Source of the DNA: Aliirhizobium wenxiniae
GTDB lineage: Bacteria; Pseudomonadota; Alphaproteobacteria; Rhizobiales; Rhizobiaceae
Assembly (NCBI RefSeq): GCF_014201355.1
Contig: NZ_JACHEG010000001.1
Location: 558,001 to 622,000 of the forward strand
Length of the DNA: 64,000 bases
Reading direction: 5' to 3'
Shown: piece after piece, positions 20,284 to 30,498 of the stretch
Layout: the number at the start of each line of letters is the position of its first letter
Numbering within the stretch: the first letter of the stretch is position 1
The notes under the pieces: model-generated
Database searches by the model: none
Told to the model about the DNA's origin: nothing
The model's input: only the letters and a program-made list of their open reading frames with translations
Program-made: the position numbers and the translations under genes

Positions 20284-20303
20284 AACGCTCAAGCGTTTTT
20301 TTT
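20284..20303 (+). terminator. Plus-strand intrinsic terminator-like element between eno and kdsA
   Basis: AACGC, four-base loop, GCGTT followed by an unbroken run of T (eight T in all), read on the plus strand. Both neighbouring genes are on the minus strand, so it would stop antisense transcripts leaving the eno region toward kdsA. On the minus strand it has no T tail and would be a poor kdsA terminator. Confidence 0.45.
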
Positions 20304-20308
20304 GAAGT

Positions 20309-21157
20309 TCAGGCAGCCTTGGCCACAGCATCGAAAGCCATCAGCTTTTCCAGCAGCCGCGGCATGTCTTTCAGATGCACCATGTTCGGACCATCCGACG
20401 GAGCGTTGTCGGGATCCTCATGGGTTTCGATGAATACGCCGGCAACACCCACTGCGACGGCCGCACGCGCCAGCGTTTCGACGAATTCGCGCTGGCCACC
20501 GCTGGAGCCGCCCTGCCCGCCCGGCTGCTGCACCGAATGCGTGGCGTCAAAGATCACAGGCGAGCCGAGCGAGGCCATGATCGGCAGAGAACGCATGTCG
20601 GAGACGAGCGTGTTATAACCGAAGGAGGCGCCGCGTTCACACAGCATCACATTCGGATTGCCGCTTTCGGTGAATTTCGCCTGGACGTTTTTCATGTCCC
20701 AAGGGGCCAGGAACTGACCTTTCTTGACGTTGATCGCCCGGCCGGTCCTGGCGGCTGCGACCAGGAGATCGGTTTGGCGCGACAGGAATGCCGGGATTTG
20801 CAGGATATCGACGGTCGGCGCGACGAGCGAGCACTGCTCTTCCGTGTGAATGTCGGTCAGGACCGGAAAGCCGAATTCCTTCTTCAGGTCGGCGAAGATT
20901 TCCATCGCATTTTCAAGCCCGATACCGCGCTTGCCGGAAATCGACGTGCGGTTCGCCTTGTCGTAGGAAGACTTGTAGACCAGCCCGATGCCGAGTTTGC
21001 CGCAGAGTTCGCTGAGCGTACCGGCGATCATGAAGGCATGGTCGCGGCTTTCCATCTGGCAAGGTCCCGCAATCAGCGAAAGCCGGTCCGTATTGCAGAA
21101 CACGACCTTCTTGTCGCCTTCACCGACTGACACTGCTGAATTGGGGGGAACTGCCAT
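20309..21157 (-). CDS. kdsA: 3-deoxy-8-phosphooctulonate synthase (KDO-8-P synthase)
   Basis: A 282-residue aldolase that condenses phosphoenolpyruvate with arabinose 5-phosphate for the Kdo of LPS. Motifs: [15 protein letters not shown] near residue 30, [36 protein letters not shown] and [11 protein letters not shown]. The start at 21157 (behind AGGAATAAGAAA) is chosen because the longer frame to 21256 would run into the upstream VOC gene. It begins four bases after that gene ends, so the two are probably co-transcribed. Confidence 0.96.
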   Translation of the reverse strand: MAVPPNSAVSVGEGDKKVVFCNTDRLSLIAGPCQMESRDHAFMIAGTLSELCGKLGIGLVYKSSYDKANRTSISGKRGIGLENAMEIFADLKKEFGFPVLTDIHTEEQCSLVAPTVDILQIPAFLSRQTDLLVAAARTGRAINVKKGQFLAPWDMKNVQAKFTESGNPNVMLCERGASFGYNTLVSDMRSLPIMASLGSPVIFDATHSVQQPGGQGGSSGGQREFVETLARAAVAVGVAGVFIETHEDPDNAPSDGPNMVHLKDMPRLLEKLMAFDAVAKAA

Positions 21158-21161
21158 TTTC

Positions 21162-22034
21162 TTATTCCTCGAAGCCGAACAAAACGCCTTGGCCGGGCGA
21201 CGGCGATACGAGAACGCGACCATCCCGGCGAATGAATGCGACGTCATTAGCAGCAAGGATGATCTCTGTCACGGCCAGATCAAGACTGCGAAAGATCACT
21301 GCCTCCGCCACCAACCCGGCAGCCACCCCCTCGACAGGAAGACCGAAGTCATGCGCAATCTGCTCGCGCCTGAGAACGCGCACTGCTCCCGTTTCAGTCT
21401 GGAACGCCAGTCCGCCTTCAACTTCGACACCCGGCGCTCGCAGCACATTGTCAAAAAAGGCAACCGAAGCATGCGGATCATCACTTGCCAAAACGACGTC
21501 CTTCAAACCGGCGACCGAATTGGCATGGACACGCAATTCAGCCATATCCTGCGGGAAAGATACCAGCCGCTGACAGGAGAAAGCAAAGAAATCGGCCGCG
21601 CTATCCATCGCGGCAAAAGCAAGCTGGAAACGAGCTTCGACCTCGTCACCGCCCGGGGACTTTACGGCTCTGCCGAATTCGAGAGGCTCACCGCCGGAAA
21701 TTCCGGCCGCGACATAATGCCGATGATCGTTCGACGCGTCTTCGCTGGAGACCACGATGGCCGACAAGCCTTCACGTCCGCGGCGACCGCGATACTCCAG
21801 ATCGCGCTCGACAAAGACATTGCCTTTCTTGGCATGGCCCCCTGCTTTGCGCCTATCCACAACAGCCAGTGGCTCCAGATAGGCACCGTCTTCAAAAAAA
21901 ACACAGGCATTGGCCGTACCGAAGGGATGCGCGCCGTCAGGCGCGACAGTGAAACCCAAAGACGACAGCCGCTCACGTGCCTTGCCGAGATTCCCCACAG
22001 GCAAAACGAGATGATCGATATTCCTAGCAGTCAC
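21162..22034 (-). CDS. VOC/glyoxalase-like domain protein
   Basis: A 290-residue protein of the glyoxalase-like (PF13468) type. It starts with the betaalpha motif [25 protein letters not shown] second half-domain begins around [20 protein letters not shown]. Metal or substrate residues cannot be assigned by eye and the reaction is unknown. It lies immediately upstream of kdsA on the same strand and divergent from lexA, so the intergenic DNA is shared with the SOS boxes. Confidence 0.8.
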   Translation of the reverse strand: MTARNIDHLVLPVGNLGKARERLSSLGFTVAPDGAHPFGTANACVFFEDGAYLEPLAVVDRRKAGGHAKKGNVFVERDLEYRGRRGREGLSAIVVSSEDASNDHRHYVAAGISGGEPLEFGRAVKSPGGDEVEARFQLAFAAMDSAADFFAFSCQRLVSFPQDMAELRVHANSVAGLKDVVLASDDPHASVAFFDNVLRAPGVEVEGGLAFQTETGAVRVLRREQIAHDFGLPVEGVAAGLVAEAVIFRSLDLAVTEIILAANDVAFIRRDGRVLVSPSPGQGVLFGFEE

Positions 22035-22169
22035 ACATGTCCCCCAGACTTCTGATCCGCTGGGCCTAGATTGGGCAGACCGCCGGGGAGCGCAAGTAGA
22101 TTCCGACTGAGAACGTCATTCGGCATCCAAGAAACTGATTATATTGTCACGAAAATTTAAGGACTTGCG

Positions 22170-22210
22170 GAACACATATGGAACATATAGTGTTCGTTCT
22201 GCATTTGTTT
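22170..22210 (+). promoter_or_regulatory. LexA-binding SOS boxes upstream of lexA
   Basis: GAAC-ACATATG-GAAC at 22170-22184 is an exact match, on the minus strand, to the alphaproteobacterial SOS box GTTC-N7-GTTC. A second near match, GTTC-TGCATTT-GTTT, lies at 22196-22210. Between them GAAC-N7-GTTC (22181-22195) is a symmetric pairing of half-sites. The location 23-63 bases before the lexA ATG is the expected one for autorepression; the shared region could also affect the divergent VOC-kdsA unit. Confidence 0.88.
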
Positions 22211-22232
22211 CAAATCTGAAGGTGCGCCTCAC

Positions 22233-22946
22233 ATGCTGACTCGCAAGCAACAGGAACTGCTTTTATTCATTCACGAACGGATGAAGGAGTCGGGCGTACC
22301 TCCGTCTTTCGATGAAATGAAGGACGCTCTCGACCTTGCGTCGAAGTCGGGCATCCATCGGCTCATCACGGCGCTTGAAGAGCGCGGTTTCATTCGCCGC
22401 CTCCCCAACAGGGCGCGCGCGCTTGAGGTCATCAAGCTTCCCGAAGCCTATGTTCCCACGCTGCAACCGAAACGCGGTTTTTCACCGAGCGTGATTGAGG
22501 GAAGCCTTGGCAAGAAGCCGGCAACGCCTGCTACCCCGCCTGTATCCGCCAATGACAGCGCGTCTGCAAGCGTGCCGGTCATGGGCCGCATCGCCGCCGG
22601 CGTACCGATCTCGGCAATCCAGAATAACACCCACGACATTTCGGTTCCTGTCGAGATGCTGGGATCCGGCGAGCATTATGCGCTTGAAGTCAAGGGCGAC
22701 TCGATGATCGAAGCAGGAATTCTGGACGGCGACACCGTCATCATTCGTAACGGCAACACCGCCAATCCGGGCGATATCGTCGTTGCACTCGTGGATGATG
22801 AAGAGGCCACACTCAAGCGCTTCCGCCGCAAGGGTGGCTCGATTGCGCTGGAAGCGGCAAACCCGGCTTACGAGACACGAATTTTCCCGCCGGATCGGGT
22901 CAAGGTTCAAGGCAGGCTCGTCGGCCTCATTCGCCGTTATCACTGA
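22233..22946 (+). CDS. lexA: SOS transcriptional repressor LexA
   Basis: A 237-residue protein: winged helix DNA-binding domain (residues 1-65, with [13 protein letters not shown] and [19 protein letters not shown]), a linker of about 50 residues longer than in enterobacteria, and an S24 self-cleaving domain. The autocleavage site is Ala-Gly in RIAAGVPI. The catalytic Ser is in GDSMIEAGI and the Lys in EATLKRF. The start ATG at 22233 has only a weak ribosome site but matches the family N-terminus ([17 protein letters not shown]). Preceded by SOS boxes. The 3' end overlaps convergent comEC by 20 bases. Confidence 0.98.
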   Translation: MLTRKQQELLLFIHERMKESGVPPSFDEMKDALDLASKSGIHRLITALEERGFIRRLPNRARALEVIKLPEAYVPTLQPKRGFSPSVIEGSLGKKPATPATPPVSANDSASASVPVMGRIAAGVPISAIQNNTHDISVPVEMLGSGEHYALEVKGDSMIEAGILDGDTVIIRNGNTANPGDIVVALVDDEEATLKRFRRKGGSIALEAANPAYETRIFPPDRVKVQGRLVGLIRRYH

Positions 22947-25491
22947 TACCGGAATAGTTGCCAAGATCAGTTGGCGCTTGTGATCGATTTTCCATTCCTG
23001 CCTGATCTGAGACAACAAACCCCTCCTCAAGACGGGCGCTCGATTTTGGTTTGGAAACCCATTCCGGCAGATGCGGGTCATAGAGATTGCGTCGCCAGTC
23101 ATATTGGCGATGAATGCTCCATGGGCGAACCGCGCCAGCCATTGCTGTAGTGACGCCCCATTTTCCGGCTGCCGCCGCGGAAAGATCGATTTCGATTGAC
23201 CCGGTTTTGCGCAAGCTGGCGCCGCTCAGCATCGGGGCACCAGACCGACAGGAATGGAAACGCGCACGCGGCGCGATAACAAGGCCGGCAACGTCGCAAG
23301 CCGCTCCGGCATAGCGGCCATCATCAACAACAACGACAAAGACACCTTCCGGTGACATGAATGAGCACCAGGCCTTGAGCTGACATGAAAATCTGACACT
23401 CCCTGCTTTCTTCATCAGCCGCTTCGCTTCGACCAGAACGGGTTCTGGAAGTCTTTCATCGGAAGAGGCTGGCATATTTTCTGGAATTTCACTTTCCAAC
23501 ATCTCCGGCATCGCCAGCACTGGAAGGCCTCGCGCATACGTCCACTGCCCATAGACGAATTCGGAGGGACGTTTCCTGTTGGCGGCAACACGTCCCGCAT
23601 CTCGATAAGCAACGAGGTTCCCATCCTCAGCAATGAGAAGACTTGATTGGGCGTGTTGCACCCCCATCCAGAAAAGGACTGCAGCGGTAAAAAGGAAGGG
23701 CAGGCCCGAATAGCGAAGGCGTGTCCTGAGAAGCGTCAGCAGCAGGAAACCACAGACCCCAAACGGTAGAAACCAGGGATGCTGTTCTCCGACGACAATG
23801 TCCCCGCCCCATCCCGCGACATGCTTCGCGATCAAGATGACCCATTCGAGGCTCCAGGCCATGATCCCGATGAAGGGAGCTTCGAGGCCGAAGGGCATCA
23901 ACAACATCGCAGCAAGGCCGGACGGCATGACGAGGAAGCTGATGATCGGCATGGCAGCCAGGTTCGCGGCAAGCCCGTAGGTCGCGACGCGATGGAAATG
24001 CTCGACGGAAAACATCGTCGTCGCAAGACTGCCGATCAGCGATGTCACGATAATGCCGGCGATAAAACGCCAGCCGACGGCAGCGCATGTCACCACAGGA
24101 TGACCGATGGGAAATCGCTCCCGCTCTTCCGTTTGAGGACGTCGCGACCAGGCCGCATAACCGGCTACGAGCGCAACCGTGGCAGCAAACGACATCTGGA
24201 AACTTGGCCCCAGAATTTCCGACGGCGTCCAGATGAGGATGATCAGTGCAGACAAGGCTACATTTCGCAAACTTATCGAAGGCCGGTCCAAAAGCACGGC
24301 GACAAGTATCACCGCCATCATGATATAGGCGCGCTGGGCGGATACACCGAAGCCCGACACCAGATAATAGGCCGTAACCATCGCAAGTGCCCCACCAGCG
24401 GCAATCTTCTTGGTAGGCAGGGCCTGTGCGACGCCAAGGAAAAGAGCGAAGACGCTACGCAATCCCACGAAGAAAATCCCGGCGGCCAGCGCCATATTCA
24501 ATCCGGAAATCGCAACAATATGAGCGAGACCTGAGACCCGTAGCGCCTCGACCGTATCTTCGGAAATTGCCCGCCTCTCATCGGTGACAATGGCGGCGGC
24601 GAATGCACCAGCATCACCCGGCGCAATCTCGCGAATACGATTACCGATCTGCCTGCGCAGATCGAAGAGCCAGCGTAAGGCGAGCTGCGGCCAGCCTGTC
24701 GCCACATCCGACCCTCCATTCCGCTGCGGAGCGCTATAGAAATACCCCACCGCACCGATGCCATCGAAATATGCCGAGAAAGCAAAGTCGTGCAGACCGG
24801 GCAAGGCCGGCCCGGAAGGCGGTGACAGCCTCGCGCGTCCGGAAATGGCAGCCCCGTTTTCAAACGGCTCATGCTGCGCCCTTGCCAGTAGCGAGACCCG
24901 GACGGGCGGCCGCCTCAGAATGGGGTTTGCTGTCTGCCGTACAGCCACAATATAACGCAGCCGCCCAGGACCGGCAGCCTCACTACGCTCGACGACGCCC
25001 ATGACATCGGTTGTCACCGGTGAATCGAGAATGACCGTCGATTGCCGCCACGTTTCGATTTCTGCCAGCGCCATGCCACAGAAGCCCAGACACGCAAATG
25101 TGAGAAAGACACGCGCGCGACCATCTCTTGTTATCAACGCCAGAGGCGCCAGCACGGCAAGAGCAAGGAACGGCACCCATGCCGACGGCTCCACCGGGCT
25201 GAGGAACCACACCGCCGAACCGAAGCCAATGGCAACAGGCATGAACAGAAAGCCGTGGCCATGGCGGCGCTCCTCACCAAGCGAAATAGAAAGAAATGCT
25301 CCCACCTCCGCCAATGACGAACCAATGCGCTTTCCGTAAGAAACCGGCGCTATCTCTGCGGTATATCGATGGGATGTCGTTCCGACGGCCAAGCCATCAG
25401 GCGCCGATTGAAAATGCGTTGCCGACCCGGCAGCAGCAGAGCGCCGGCTCAACGTTTTGGTATCTATCTTCTCGAAACCTTCAGCCCGCAT
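22927..25491 (-). CDS. comEC: ComEC/Rec2-family DNA uptake/competence membrane protein
   Basis: An 854-residue polytopic membrane protein. After a hydrophilic N-terminus (about 85 residues) come the DUF4131 region with two or three membrane segments, then the competence domain with [14 protein letters not shown], the hallmark HxxxxSGLH-like segment (here [12 protein letters not shown]), and many transmembrane helices to about residue 590. The C-terminal third is soluble and of divergent metallo-beta-lactamase-like position. ComEC forms the inner-membrane channel for single-stranded DNA in transformation; no other competence gene is near. Whether it supports uptake here is unknown. The beginning of the frame ([10 protein letters not shown]) is uncertain. 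Confidence 0.88.
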   Translation of the reverse strand: MRAEGFEKIDTKTLSRRSAAAGSATHFQSAPDGLAVGTTSHRYTAEIAPVSYGKRIGSSLAEVGAFLSISLGEERRHGHGFLFMPVAIGFGSAVWFLSPVEPSAWVPFLALAVLAPLALITRDGRARVFLTFACLGFCGMALAEIETWRQSTVILDSPVTTDVMGVVERSEAAGPGRLRYIVAVRQTANPILRRPPVRVSLLARAQHEPFENGAAISGRARLSPPSGPALPGLHDFAFSAYFDGIGAVGYFYSAPQRNGGSDVATGWPQLALRWLFDLRRQIGNRIREIAPGDAGAFAAAIVTDERRAISEDTVEALRVSGLAHIVAISGLNMALAAGIFFVGLRSVFALFLGVAQALPTKKIAAGGALAMVTAYYLVSGFGVSAQRAYIMMAVILVAVLLDRPSISLRNVALSALIILIWTPSEILGPSFQMSFAATVALVAGYAAWSRRPQTEERERFPIGHPVVTCAAVGWRFIAGIIVTSLIGSLATTMFSVEHFHRVATYGLAANLAAMPIISFLVMPSGLAAMLLMPFGLEAPFIGIMAWSLEWVILIAKHVAGWGGDIVVGEQHPWFLPFGVCGFLLLTLLRTRLRYSGLPFLFTAAVLFWMGVQHAQSSLLIAEDGNLVAYRDAGRVAANRKRPSEFVYGQWTYARGLPVLAMPEMLESEIPENMPASSDERLPEPVLVEAKRLMKKAGSVRFSCQLKAWCSFMSPEGVFVVVVDDGRYAGAACDVAGLVIAPRARFHSCRSGAPMLSGASLRKTGSIEIDLSAAAAGKWGVTTAMAGAVRPWSIHRQYDWRRNLYDPHLPEWVSKPKSSARLEEGFVVSDQAGMENRSQAPTDLGNYSGISDNGE

Positions 25492-25541
25492 TGAACCAGC
25501 CTGCCCCGATCACAAAACACAACCTGAGCGTTCTTTTTAAG

Positions 25542-25558
25542 TGCGTCAACCTGACGCA
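25542..25558. promoter_or_regulatory. Perfect inverted repeat between comEC and gltA
   Basis: TGCGTCA-ACC-TGACGCA, 7-base arms with a three-base spacer, 50 bases upstream of the comEC start and about 200 upstream of gltA. On the minus strand it includes a TTGACG -35-like hexamer, so it may be an operator for comEC. No regulator is matched. Confidence 0.4.
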
Positions 25559-25765
25559 TATGGGCTTGCCACCAGAACCGATTTTCGGATTGCAACAAGG
25601 GGTTGGCCACAGGGTCAAATGTCGATGCTCAATATCGTATCGCGCTGCACAATTTGCCGTCAGAACAGCTTGGCATCTGCTAAAGGATCATATAGCTAAA
25701 CGTGGAACGCTTAATGCTTATGGCGCTTTTGAGGCGTCATGCCGCCAACCGGTTGGAGGATCAGA

Positions 25766-27055
25766 ATGACGGAAACAAGCGCAACTCTCGCTCTCGGTGA
25801 CAAGAAGGTCGACCTGTCGGTCAAGTCCGGCACGATCGGTCCTGACGTGATCGACATCGGCGCGCTCTACAAACAGACCGGGGCCTTCACCTACGACCCC
25901 GGGTTTACCTCGACCGCTTCGTGTGAATCGAAAATCACCTATATCGACGGCGACGAAGGCGTGCTTCTTCATCGCGGCTATCCCATCGAGCAGCTTGCCG
26001 AACAGGGTGACTTCCTGGAAACCTGCTATCTGCTTCTTTACGGGGAACTGCCGACGGCAGCACAGAAGAAGGACTTCGATCATCGCGTAACGAACCACAC
26101 GATGGTTCATGAGCAGATGAGCCGCTTCTTCACCGGCTTCCGCCGCGACGCGCATCCGATGGCCGTCATGTGTGGCTGTGTCGGCGCCCTTTCGGCCTTC
26201 TATCACGACTCGACCGATATCACCGATCCGCATCAGCGCATGGTCGCTTCGCTGCGCATGATCGCCAAGATGCCGACGATCGCCGCCATGGCCTACAAGT
26301 ACCATATCGGCCAGCCGTTCGTATATCCGCAGAACAATCTCGACTATTCGTCGAACTTCCTGCGCATGTGCTTTGCTGTTCCTTGCGAAGAATACAAGGT
26401 GAACCCGGTTCTGGCCCGCGCCATGGATCGCATCTTCATCCTGCATGCCGACCACGAGCAGAACGCCTCGACCTCGACGGTTCGCCTTGCCGGTTCTTCC
26501 GGCGCCAACCCGTTTGCATGCATCGCCGCCGGCATTGCATGTCTGTGGGGTCCGGCTCACGGCGGCGCCAACGAAGCAGCGCTCAACATGCTTCAGGAAA
26601 TCGGTTCGGTCGACAAGATCCCGGAATACATCGCCCGCGCCAAGGACAAGAACGATCCGTTCCGCCTGATGGGCTTCGGTCACCGCGTCTACAAGAACTA
26701 CGACCCGCGCGCCAAGATCATGCAGAAGACCACGCATGAGGTTCTGGCCGAACTCGGTCACAAGGACGACCCGCTCCTGCAGGTTGCCATGGAACTCGAA
26801 AAGATCGCCCTCACGGACGAATACTTCATCGAGAAGAAGCTCTATCCGAATATCGACTTCTATTCGGGTATCACGCTGAAGGCGATGGGCTTCCCCACCA
26901 CCATGTTCACCGTGCTCTTCGCGCTTGCCCGCACCGTCGGCTGGATCGCCCAGTGGGCAGAGATGATCGAAGATCCGCAGCAGCGTATCGGCCGCCCGCG
27001 CCAGCTCTACACGGGCGAAGCAAAGCGCGACTACGTGCCTGTTTCCAAGCGCTAA
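25766..27055 (+). CDS. gltA: Citrate synthase (type II)
   Basis: A 429-residue TCA-cycle entry enzyme, length and N-terminal beta-rich region typical of the hexameric Gram-negative type. Catalytic residues are in [14 protein letters not shown] (His), [12 protein letters not shown] (His), [14 protein letters not shown] and the Asp in DFYSG. The start at 25766 follows GGAGG with six-base spacing, and the preceding in-frame ATG at 25739 is not supported. The gene stands alone on the plus strand, with a strong terminator after it. Confidence 0.98.
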   Translation: MTETSATLALGDKKVDLSVKSGTIGPDVIDIGALYKQTGAFTYDPGFTSTASCESKITYIDGDEGVLLHRGYPIEQLAEQGDFLETCYLLLYGELPTAAQKKDFDHRVTNHTMVHEQMSRFFTGFRRDAHPMAVMCGCVGALSAFYHDSTDITDPHQRMVASLRMIAKMPTIAAMAYKYHIGQPFVYPQNNLDYSSNFLRMCFAVPCEEYKVNPVLARAMDRIFILHADHEQNASTSTVRLAGSSGANPFACIAAGIACLWGPAHGGANEAALNMLQEIGSVDKIPEYIARAKDKNDPFRLMGFGHRVYKNYDPRAKIMQKTTHEVLAELGHKDDPLLQVAMELEKIALTDEYFIEKKLYPNIDFYSGITLKAMGFPTTMFTVLFALARTVGWIAQWAEMIEDPQQRIGRPRQLYTGEAKRDYVPVSKR

Positions 27056-27075
27056 GCAGCACACGACCGAGACAA

Positions 27076-27104
27076 AAAACCGGCCAGAAATGGCCGGTTT
27101 TTTT
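27076..27104. terminator. Bidirectional terminator of gltA and lpxB
   Basis: CCGGCCA, GAAA loop, TGGCCGG (27080-27097) with A run before and seven T after, so it can end gltA on the plus strand and lpxB on the minus strand. It lies about 25 bases after gltA. Confidence 0.93.
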
Positions 27105-27156
27105 ATCACCTGATAAGGCTCGCCCCGGGCGGCTGCATCGAAGACAGCTGTAAAGA

Positions 27157-28320
27157 TTACGGACGTTTCAGCAGATCAATAACTGCACTGGCCGCGGCCT
27201 CACCCGGCGGAACAGGAACCTGCAGCCGTTGCCAGGCGAGATCATAACCCTCCAGCATGGCCCTGCGCTGCGTCGTATCGTTGGACAGGCGCTCGACCCA
27301 ACGGCAGAGGCTCGCCGGGCGAACCACCTCGTTGATATATTCCGGCACGATCGGATAGTCCGCGATCAGATTGGGCAACGCGCCCGTCCAGATCTTGATC
27401 TTGCCAGCGAGAAGCTTGATCAACCAGTCCGTCTTATAGGCAGAAACGACAGGCACGGTGGCAAGGCCGAGCTCCAGGATCACGGTGCCGGAAGCGGCCA
27501 TCGCCGCATCGGCCTCGGCAAACGCCGTCCATTTCGCCTCGGCGCCCGAACTCACCTCGACGGAAACGGGTAGCTTGGCAGCTATCTCCCGAACCAACGC
27601 CTCACGGCGCGGAACGGTGGGCAACAGGAAACGGGTATTGCCGTTGCGCTCCGAAAACTCCCTGGCGGCTTCTCCGAAGACAGGCAGGAGGCTCTTGATC
27701 TCCGCCGTGCGTGAACCGGGCAGAAGCAGAATGGTCTTCTCCTGATCGGCGGCTTTCGTCGGGCGCGCCGCCCGGAGGCTGCGCACTTTGAGAAGATCCG
27801 GGTCGTTCGTCAGTCGATGACCGACAAAAATCGTCTCAGGCCCTTCAAGCCGTTTCATCGCCTCGGGTTCGAACGGCAGAACGGCGAGTACGCGATCCAC
27901 ATAAGCGAGCATCGCTTTGGCGCGATATTCCTTCCATGCCCACACGCTGGGGCAGACGTAATTCACGATCGGCAGTCGAGGCAGCGCCGCCCTAACCTTT
28001 CTTGCCACGCGATGGGTGAAGTCGGGACTGTCGATAATGATCAGCACATCCGGCTGCGCTGCGATAATCGCGCCTGCCGTCTGATTGATCCGCCTGATCA
28101 AGGCCGGCAAGCGCGACAGTACCTGCGTCAGCCCCATGATCGACAATTCGGAAAAGTCGAACAGGGAATGCAACCCCTGCGCCGCCAGCGCATCTCCGCC
28201 CACGCCCATCAGCTCGACCGGCCCGTCATGCACGGCCTTGAGGGCAGCGATCAGGTCTGCGCCAAGCAAATCGCCGGAGACCTCGCCTGCGATAACGGCA
28301 ACCTTCAGGACACGTTTCAT
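27157..28320 (-). CDS. lpxB: Lipid A disaccharide synthase
   Basis: A 387-residue GT19 glycosyltransferase that joins UDP-2,3-diacylglucosamine and lipid X. Motifs: VIAGEVSGDLLGADLI at the N-terminus, IDSPDFTHRVARKVRA, YVCPSVWAWKEYRA and LLPGSRTAEI. The start overlaps the lpxI stop by four bases. It is the last gene of the lpxD-fabZ-lpxA-lpxI-lpxB run, each coupled to the next. Confidence 0.96.
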   Translation of the reverse strand: MKRVLKVAVIAGEVSGDLLGADLIAALKAVHDGPVELMGVGGDALAAQGLHSLFDFSELSIMGLTQVLSRLPALIRRINQTAGAIIAAQPDVLIIIDSPDFTHRVARKVRAALPRLPIVNYVCPSVWAWKEYRAKAMLAYVDRVLAVLPFEPEAMKRLEGPETIFVGHRLTNDPDLLKVRSLRAARPTKAADQEKTILLLPGSRTAEIKSLLPVFGEAAREFSERNGNTRFLLPTVPRREALVREIAAKLPVSVEVSSGAEAKWTAFAEADAAMAASGTVILELGLATVPVVSAYKTDWLIKLLAGKIKIWTGALPNLIADYPIVPEYINEVVRPASLCRWVERLSNDTTQRRAMLEGYDLAWQRLQVPVPPGEAAASAVIDLLKRP

Positions 28321-29222
28321 GAAAGCCCTCCGTTTTCAAGCGTCGGGTCGATCCCGCAAACGAAAATACCCGCCGCATCAGCCGCCGAGATCAGTGCCGC
28401 TTCCTCAAGCACAAGCGCCCTGCCGGCCTCTACGGCGATACCGGCCAGGCCTGCCCGCGCTGCATTTTCGACGGTTGACGGCCCGATCGTTGGAAGGTCG
28501 GCGCGCATGTCCTGCTGCGGCTTGCAAAGCTTGACCAGAACGCCACGCCGGCGCGCCGAAATTCTGCCGCCGATGCGCAGTTCCGCAACCCGCTGAAGCA
28601 TGGCATCGGTGCCTTCGACGCCTTCCATGGCGACAACGCGGCCACCGACGGAAACGGCACCCTGCCCTATATCCAGATGACCGAGAGCAAGAGCGGCCTC
28701 GACCCCTCTGGAGATATCCCGCAAATCATCACCGGCCGGAGACACCCGTCCCAACGGTCCCAGGCGAGCAAGCAGGCCGGGCGCAATTTCGTGGGCGCCG
28801 ATCACCGTGCAACCCATGCCCTCGATGAGCTTGATCACCATTTGCAGGACCGTGTCATCACCATGCGACATCAGCGTGCGCACGACGGACGGCATGCTGA
28901 GTATGGTCTTGAACGTCGGCCGGATATCGCGCCATTCAGGCCGGCGGGCAACGCCGCCGGACATGACGACGCGGCCGATATTCAAATCACGGAAGGACTT
29001 TTCAATCGCGGCAAGATTGCCGACGCCAACGGAGATGATTTCGAAACCATCGAAACGGTGATCGGCTTCATCCTTCAGAGCTACAATGAAGGGATCTTCC
29101 CCTTCGGCTCTGGCAGCCTGCGCCAGATAGAGCGGCAACAATCCACGGCCTGCGATAATAGCCAGGCGACCATCGGAATGACCTTCTCGCGCCATGCCGG
29201 ACGTGCCGGGCATGGACCTCAT
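28317..29222 (-). CDS. lpxI: UDP-2,3-diacylglucosamine pyrophosphatase LpxI (DUF1009)
   Basis: A 301-residue protein of the LpxI family, which replaces LpxH in alphaproteobacteria and makes lipid X by hydrolysing UDP-2,3-diacylglucosamine. Visible: [19 protein letters not shown] near residue 20, [27 protein letters not shown] and the conserved [11 protein letters not shown]. Lies between lpxA and lpxB with four-base overlaps at both ends, which fits its step in the pathway (between LpxD and LpxB products). No LpxH-type gene is seen. Confidence 0.94.
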   Translation of the reverse strand: MRSMPGTSGMAREGHSDGRLAIIAGRGLLPLYLAQAARAEGEDPFIVALKDEADHRFDGFEIISVGVGNLAAIEKSFRDLNIGRVVMSGGVARRPEWRDIRPTFKTILSMPSVVRTLMSHGDDTVLQMVIKLIEGMGCTVIGAHEIAPGLLARLGPLGRVSPAGDDLRDISRGVEAALALGHLDIGQGAVSVGGRVVAMEGVEGTDAMLQRVAELRIGGRISARRRGVLVKLCKPQQDMRADLPTIGPSTVENAARAGLAGIAVEAGRALVLEEAALISAADAAGIFVCGIDPTLENGGLS

Positions 29223-30034
29223 CCCTTCCTGCGGAAGGGAGAGGAAATTGCACGATCACTGTCGGCCATGATGAAATCGATGATTTCCATCGCTTCCGCG
29301 CAATCGAGATAGGCATCGCGAACGGCAGCCGCATTCGCCCGAACATTGCCCTCACCTTCGAAGATATCCTTGTAGGCGCGGCGCACACGATGGATCGTCT
29401 GCTTGTCCATGCCGGCGCGCGTCATTCCGACCACGTTCAGCCCGCCAAGAACACCCGGGTTACCGTTCAGCATGCCATAGGGAATGACGTCATAGTTGAC
29501 GGCCGAAAGACCGCCGATAAAGGCTTGGCGACCTATGCGCGAAAACTGATGAACAGCACAGCCGCCGCCCAGAATGGCGCGGTCCGCAACATGCACATGC
29601 CCTGCCAGCATCACATTGTTGGACATGATGATATCGCTGCCAAGCTGGCAGTCATGCGCAACATGGCTGTTAGCAAGGAACAGGCAGTTGTTACCGACAA
29701 CTGTCTTGCCACCACCGCCAACCGTGCCGGTATTCATTGTGACGCCTTCGCGCATGACGCAGTTGGCGCCGACCGTCAGCGTGGAATTTTCTCCGGCCTC
29801 ATGCAGGCTCTGAGATACGCCGCCGATAACAGCCATCGAGAAGACGCGGCAGCCCCTGCCGATCTCAGTCTTTCCGGTGACCACGACATGCGACGCCAGT
29901 TCAACATCGTCCTTGAGAACGACGCGAGGCCCGACATGGCTGAATGGTCCGACAACAACATTCTCACCGATGACCGCGCCATCCTCGACAACAGCCGTCG
30001 GATGAATGCGGGCGCTGGCTGCAATCGTGCTCAT
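29219..30034 (-). CDS. lpxA: UDP-N-acetylglucosamine acyltransferase
   Basis: A 271-residue left-handed beta-helix enzyme that starts lipid A synthesis. Hexapeptide repeats run from [20 protein letters not shown] through about residue 190. The catalytic histidine lies in [15 protein letters not shown]. The helical C-terminal region (residues 195-260) is typical. The start overlaps the fabZ stop by four bases. Confidence 0.97.
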   Translation of the reverse strand: MSTIAASARIHPTAVVEDGAVIGENVVVGPFSHVGPRVVLKDDVELASHVVVTGKTEIGRGCRVFSMAVIGGVSQSLHEAGENSTLTVGANCVMREGVTMNTGTVGGGGKTVVGNNCLFLANSHVAHDCQLGSDIIMSNNVMLAGHVHVADRAILGGGCAVHQFSRIGRQAFIGGLSAVNYDVIPYGMLNGNPGVLGGLNVVGMTRAGMDKQTIHRVRRAYKDIFEGEGNVRANAAAVRDAYLDCAEAMEIIDFIMADSDRAISSPFRRKG

Positions 30035-30498
30035 TCGCCTTCCTTACGGACGATCATCGCGCCGATATCCGCCTCTGCCACAAGTGCGCCCTCGACCTTG
30101 GCATCACAATGGAACTTCCAGATATTACCGCGCTGCTTCTGCTTCACGACATGGAATTCCACGCGATCACCCGGCACAACCGGCTTGCGGAAGCGGGCAT
30201 TATCGATCGTCATGAAATAGACGAGATTGCCGCCCTCGCCTTCCTTACGCGCACAGATCGCACCGGCGGTCTGCGCCATAGCCTCGACCAGAAGCACTCC
30301 CGGCATAATCGGACGTTCAGGAAAATGTCCCTGAAATTGCGGCTCGTTCGCCGTCACGTTCTTGATACCGATAGCTGAATTGTCACCGTCGATGTCGATG
30401 ATTTTGTCAACGAGCAGAAAAGGATAGCGATGAGGCAGAAGCTTCATGATTTCCTGAATGTCGGCCGCGCCGAGTTCCGGCTTGGTCTCATCAGTCAT
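30031..30498 (-). CDS. fabZ: 3-hydroxyacyl-ACP dehydratase FabZ
   Basis: A 155-residue hot-dog-fold dehydratase of fatty acid synthesis. The catalytic His and Glu are in [14 protein letters not shown] and [15 protein letters not shown]. The start at 30498 lies inside the end of lpxD (8-base overlap); the longer frame to 30531 adds only residues encoded within lpxD. Location between lpxD and lpxA is the classical arrangement, where FabZ competes with the Lpx acyltransferases for hydroxyacyl-ACP. Confidence 0.96.
   Translation of the reverse strand: MTDETKPELGAADIQEIMKLLPHRYPFLLVDKIIDIDGDNSAIGIKNVTANEPQFQGHFPERPIMPGVLLVEAMAQTAGAICARKEGEGGNLVYFMTIDNARFRKPVVPGDRVEFHVVKQKQRGNIWKFHCDAKVEGALVAEADIGAMIVRKEGE

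Noticed and set aside
25492..25765. A remnant of gltX between comEC and gltA
   Set aside because: No frame here resembles a tRNA synthetase. Only my memory of other rhizobia suggests gltX could be expected.
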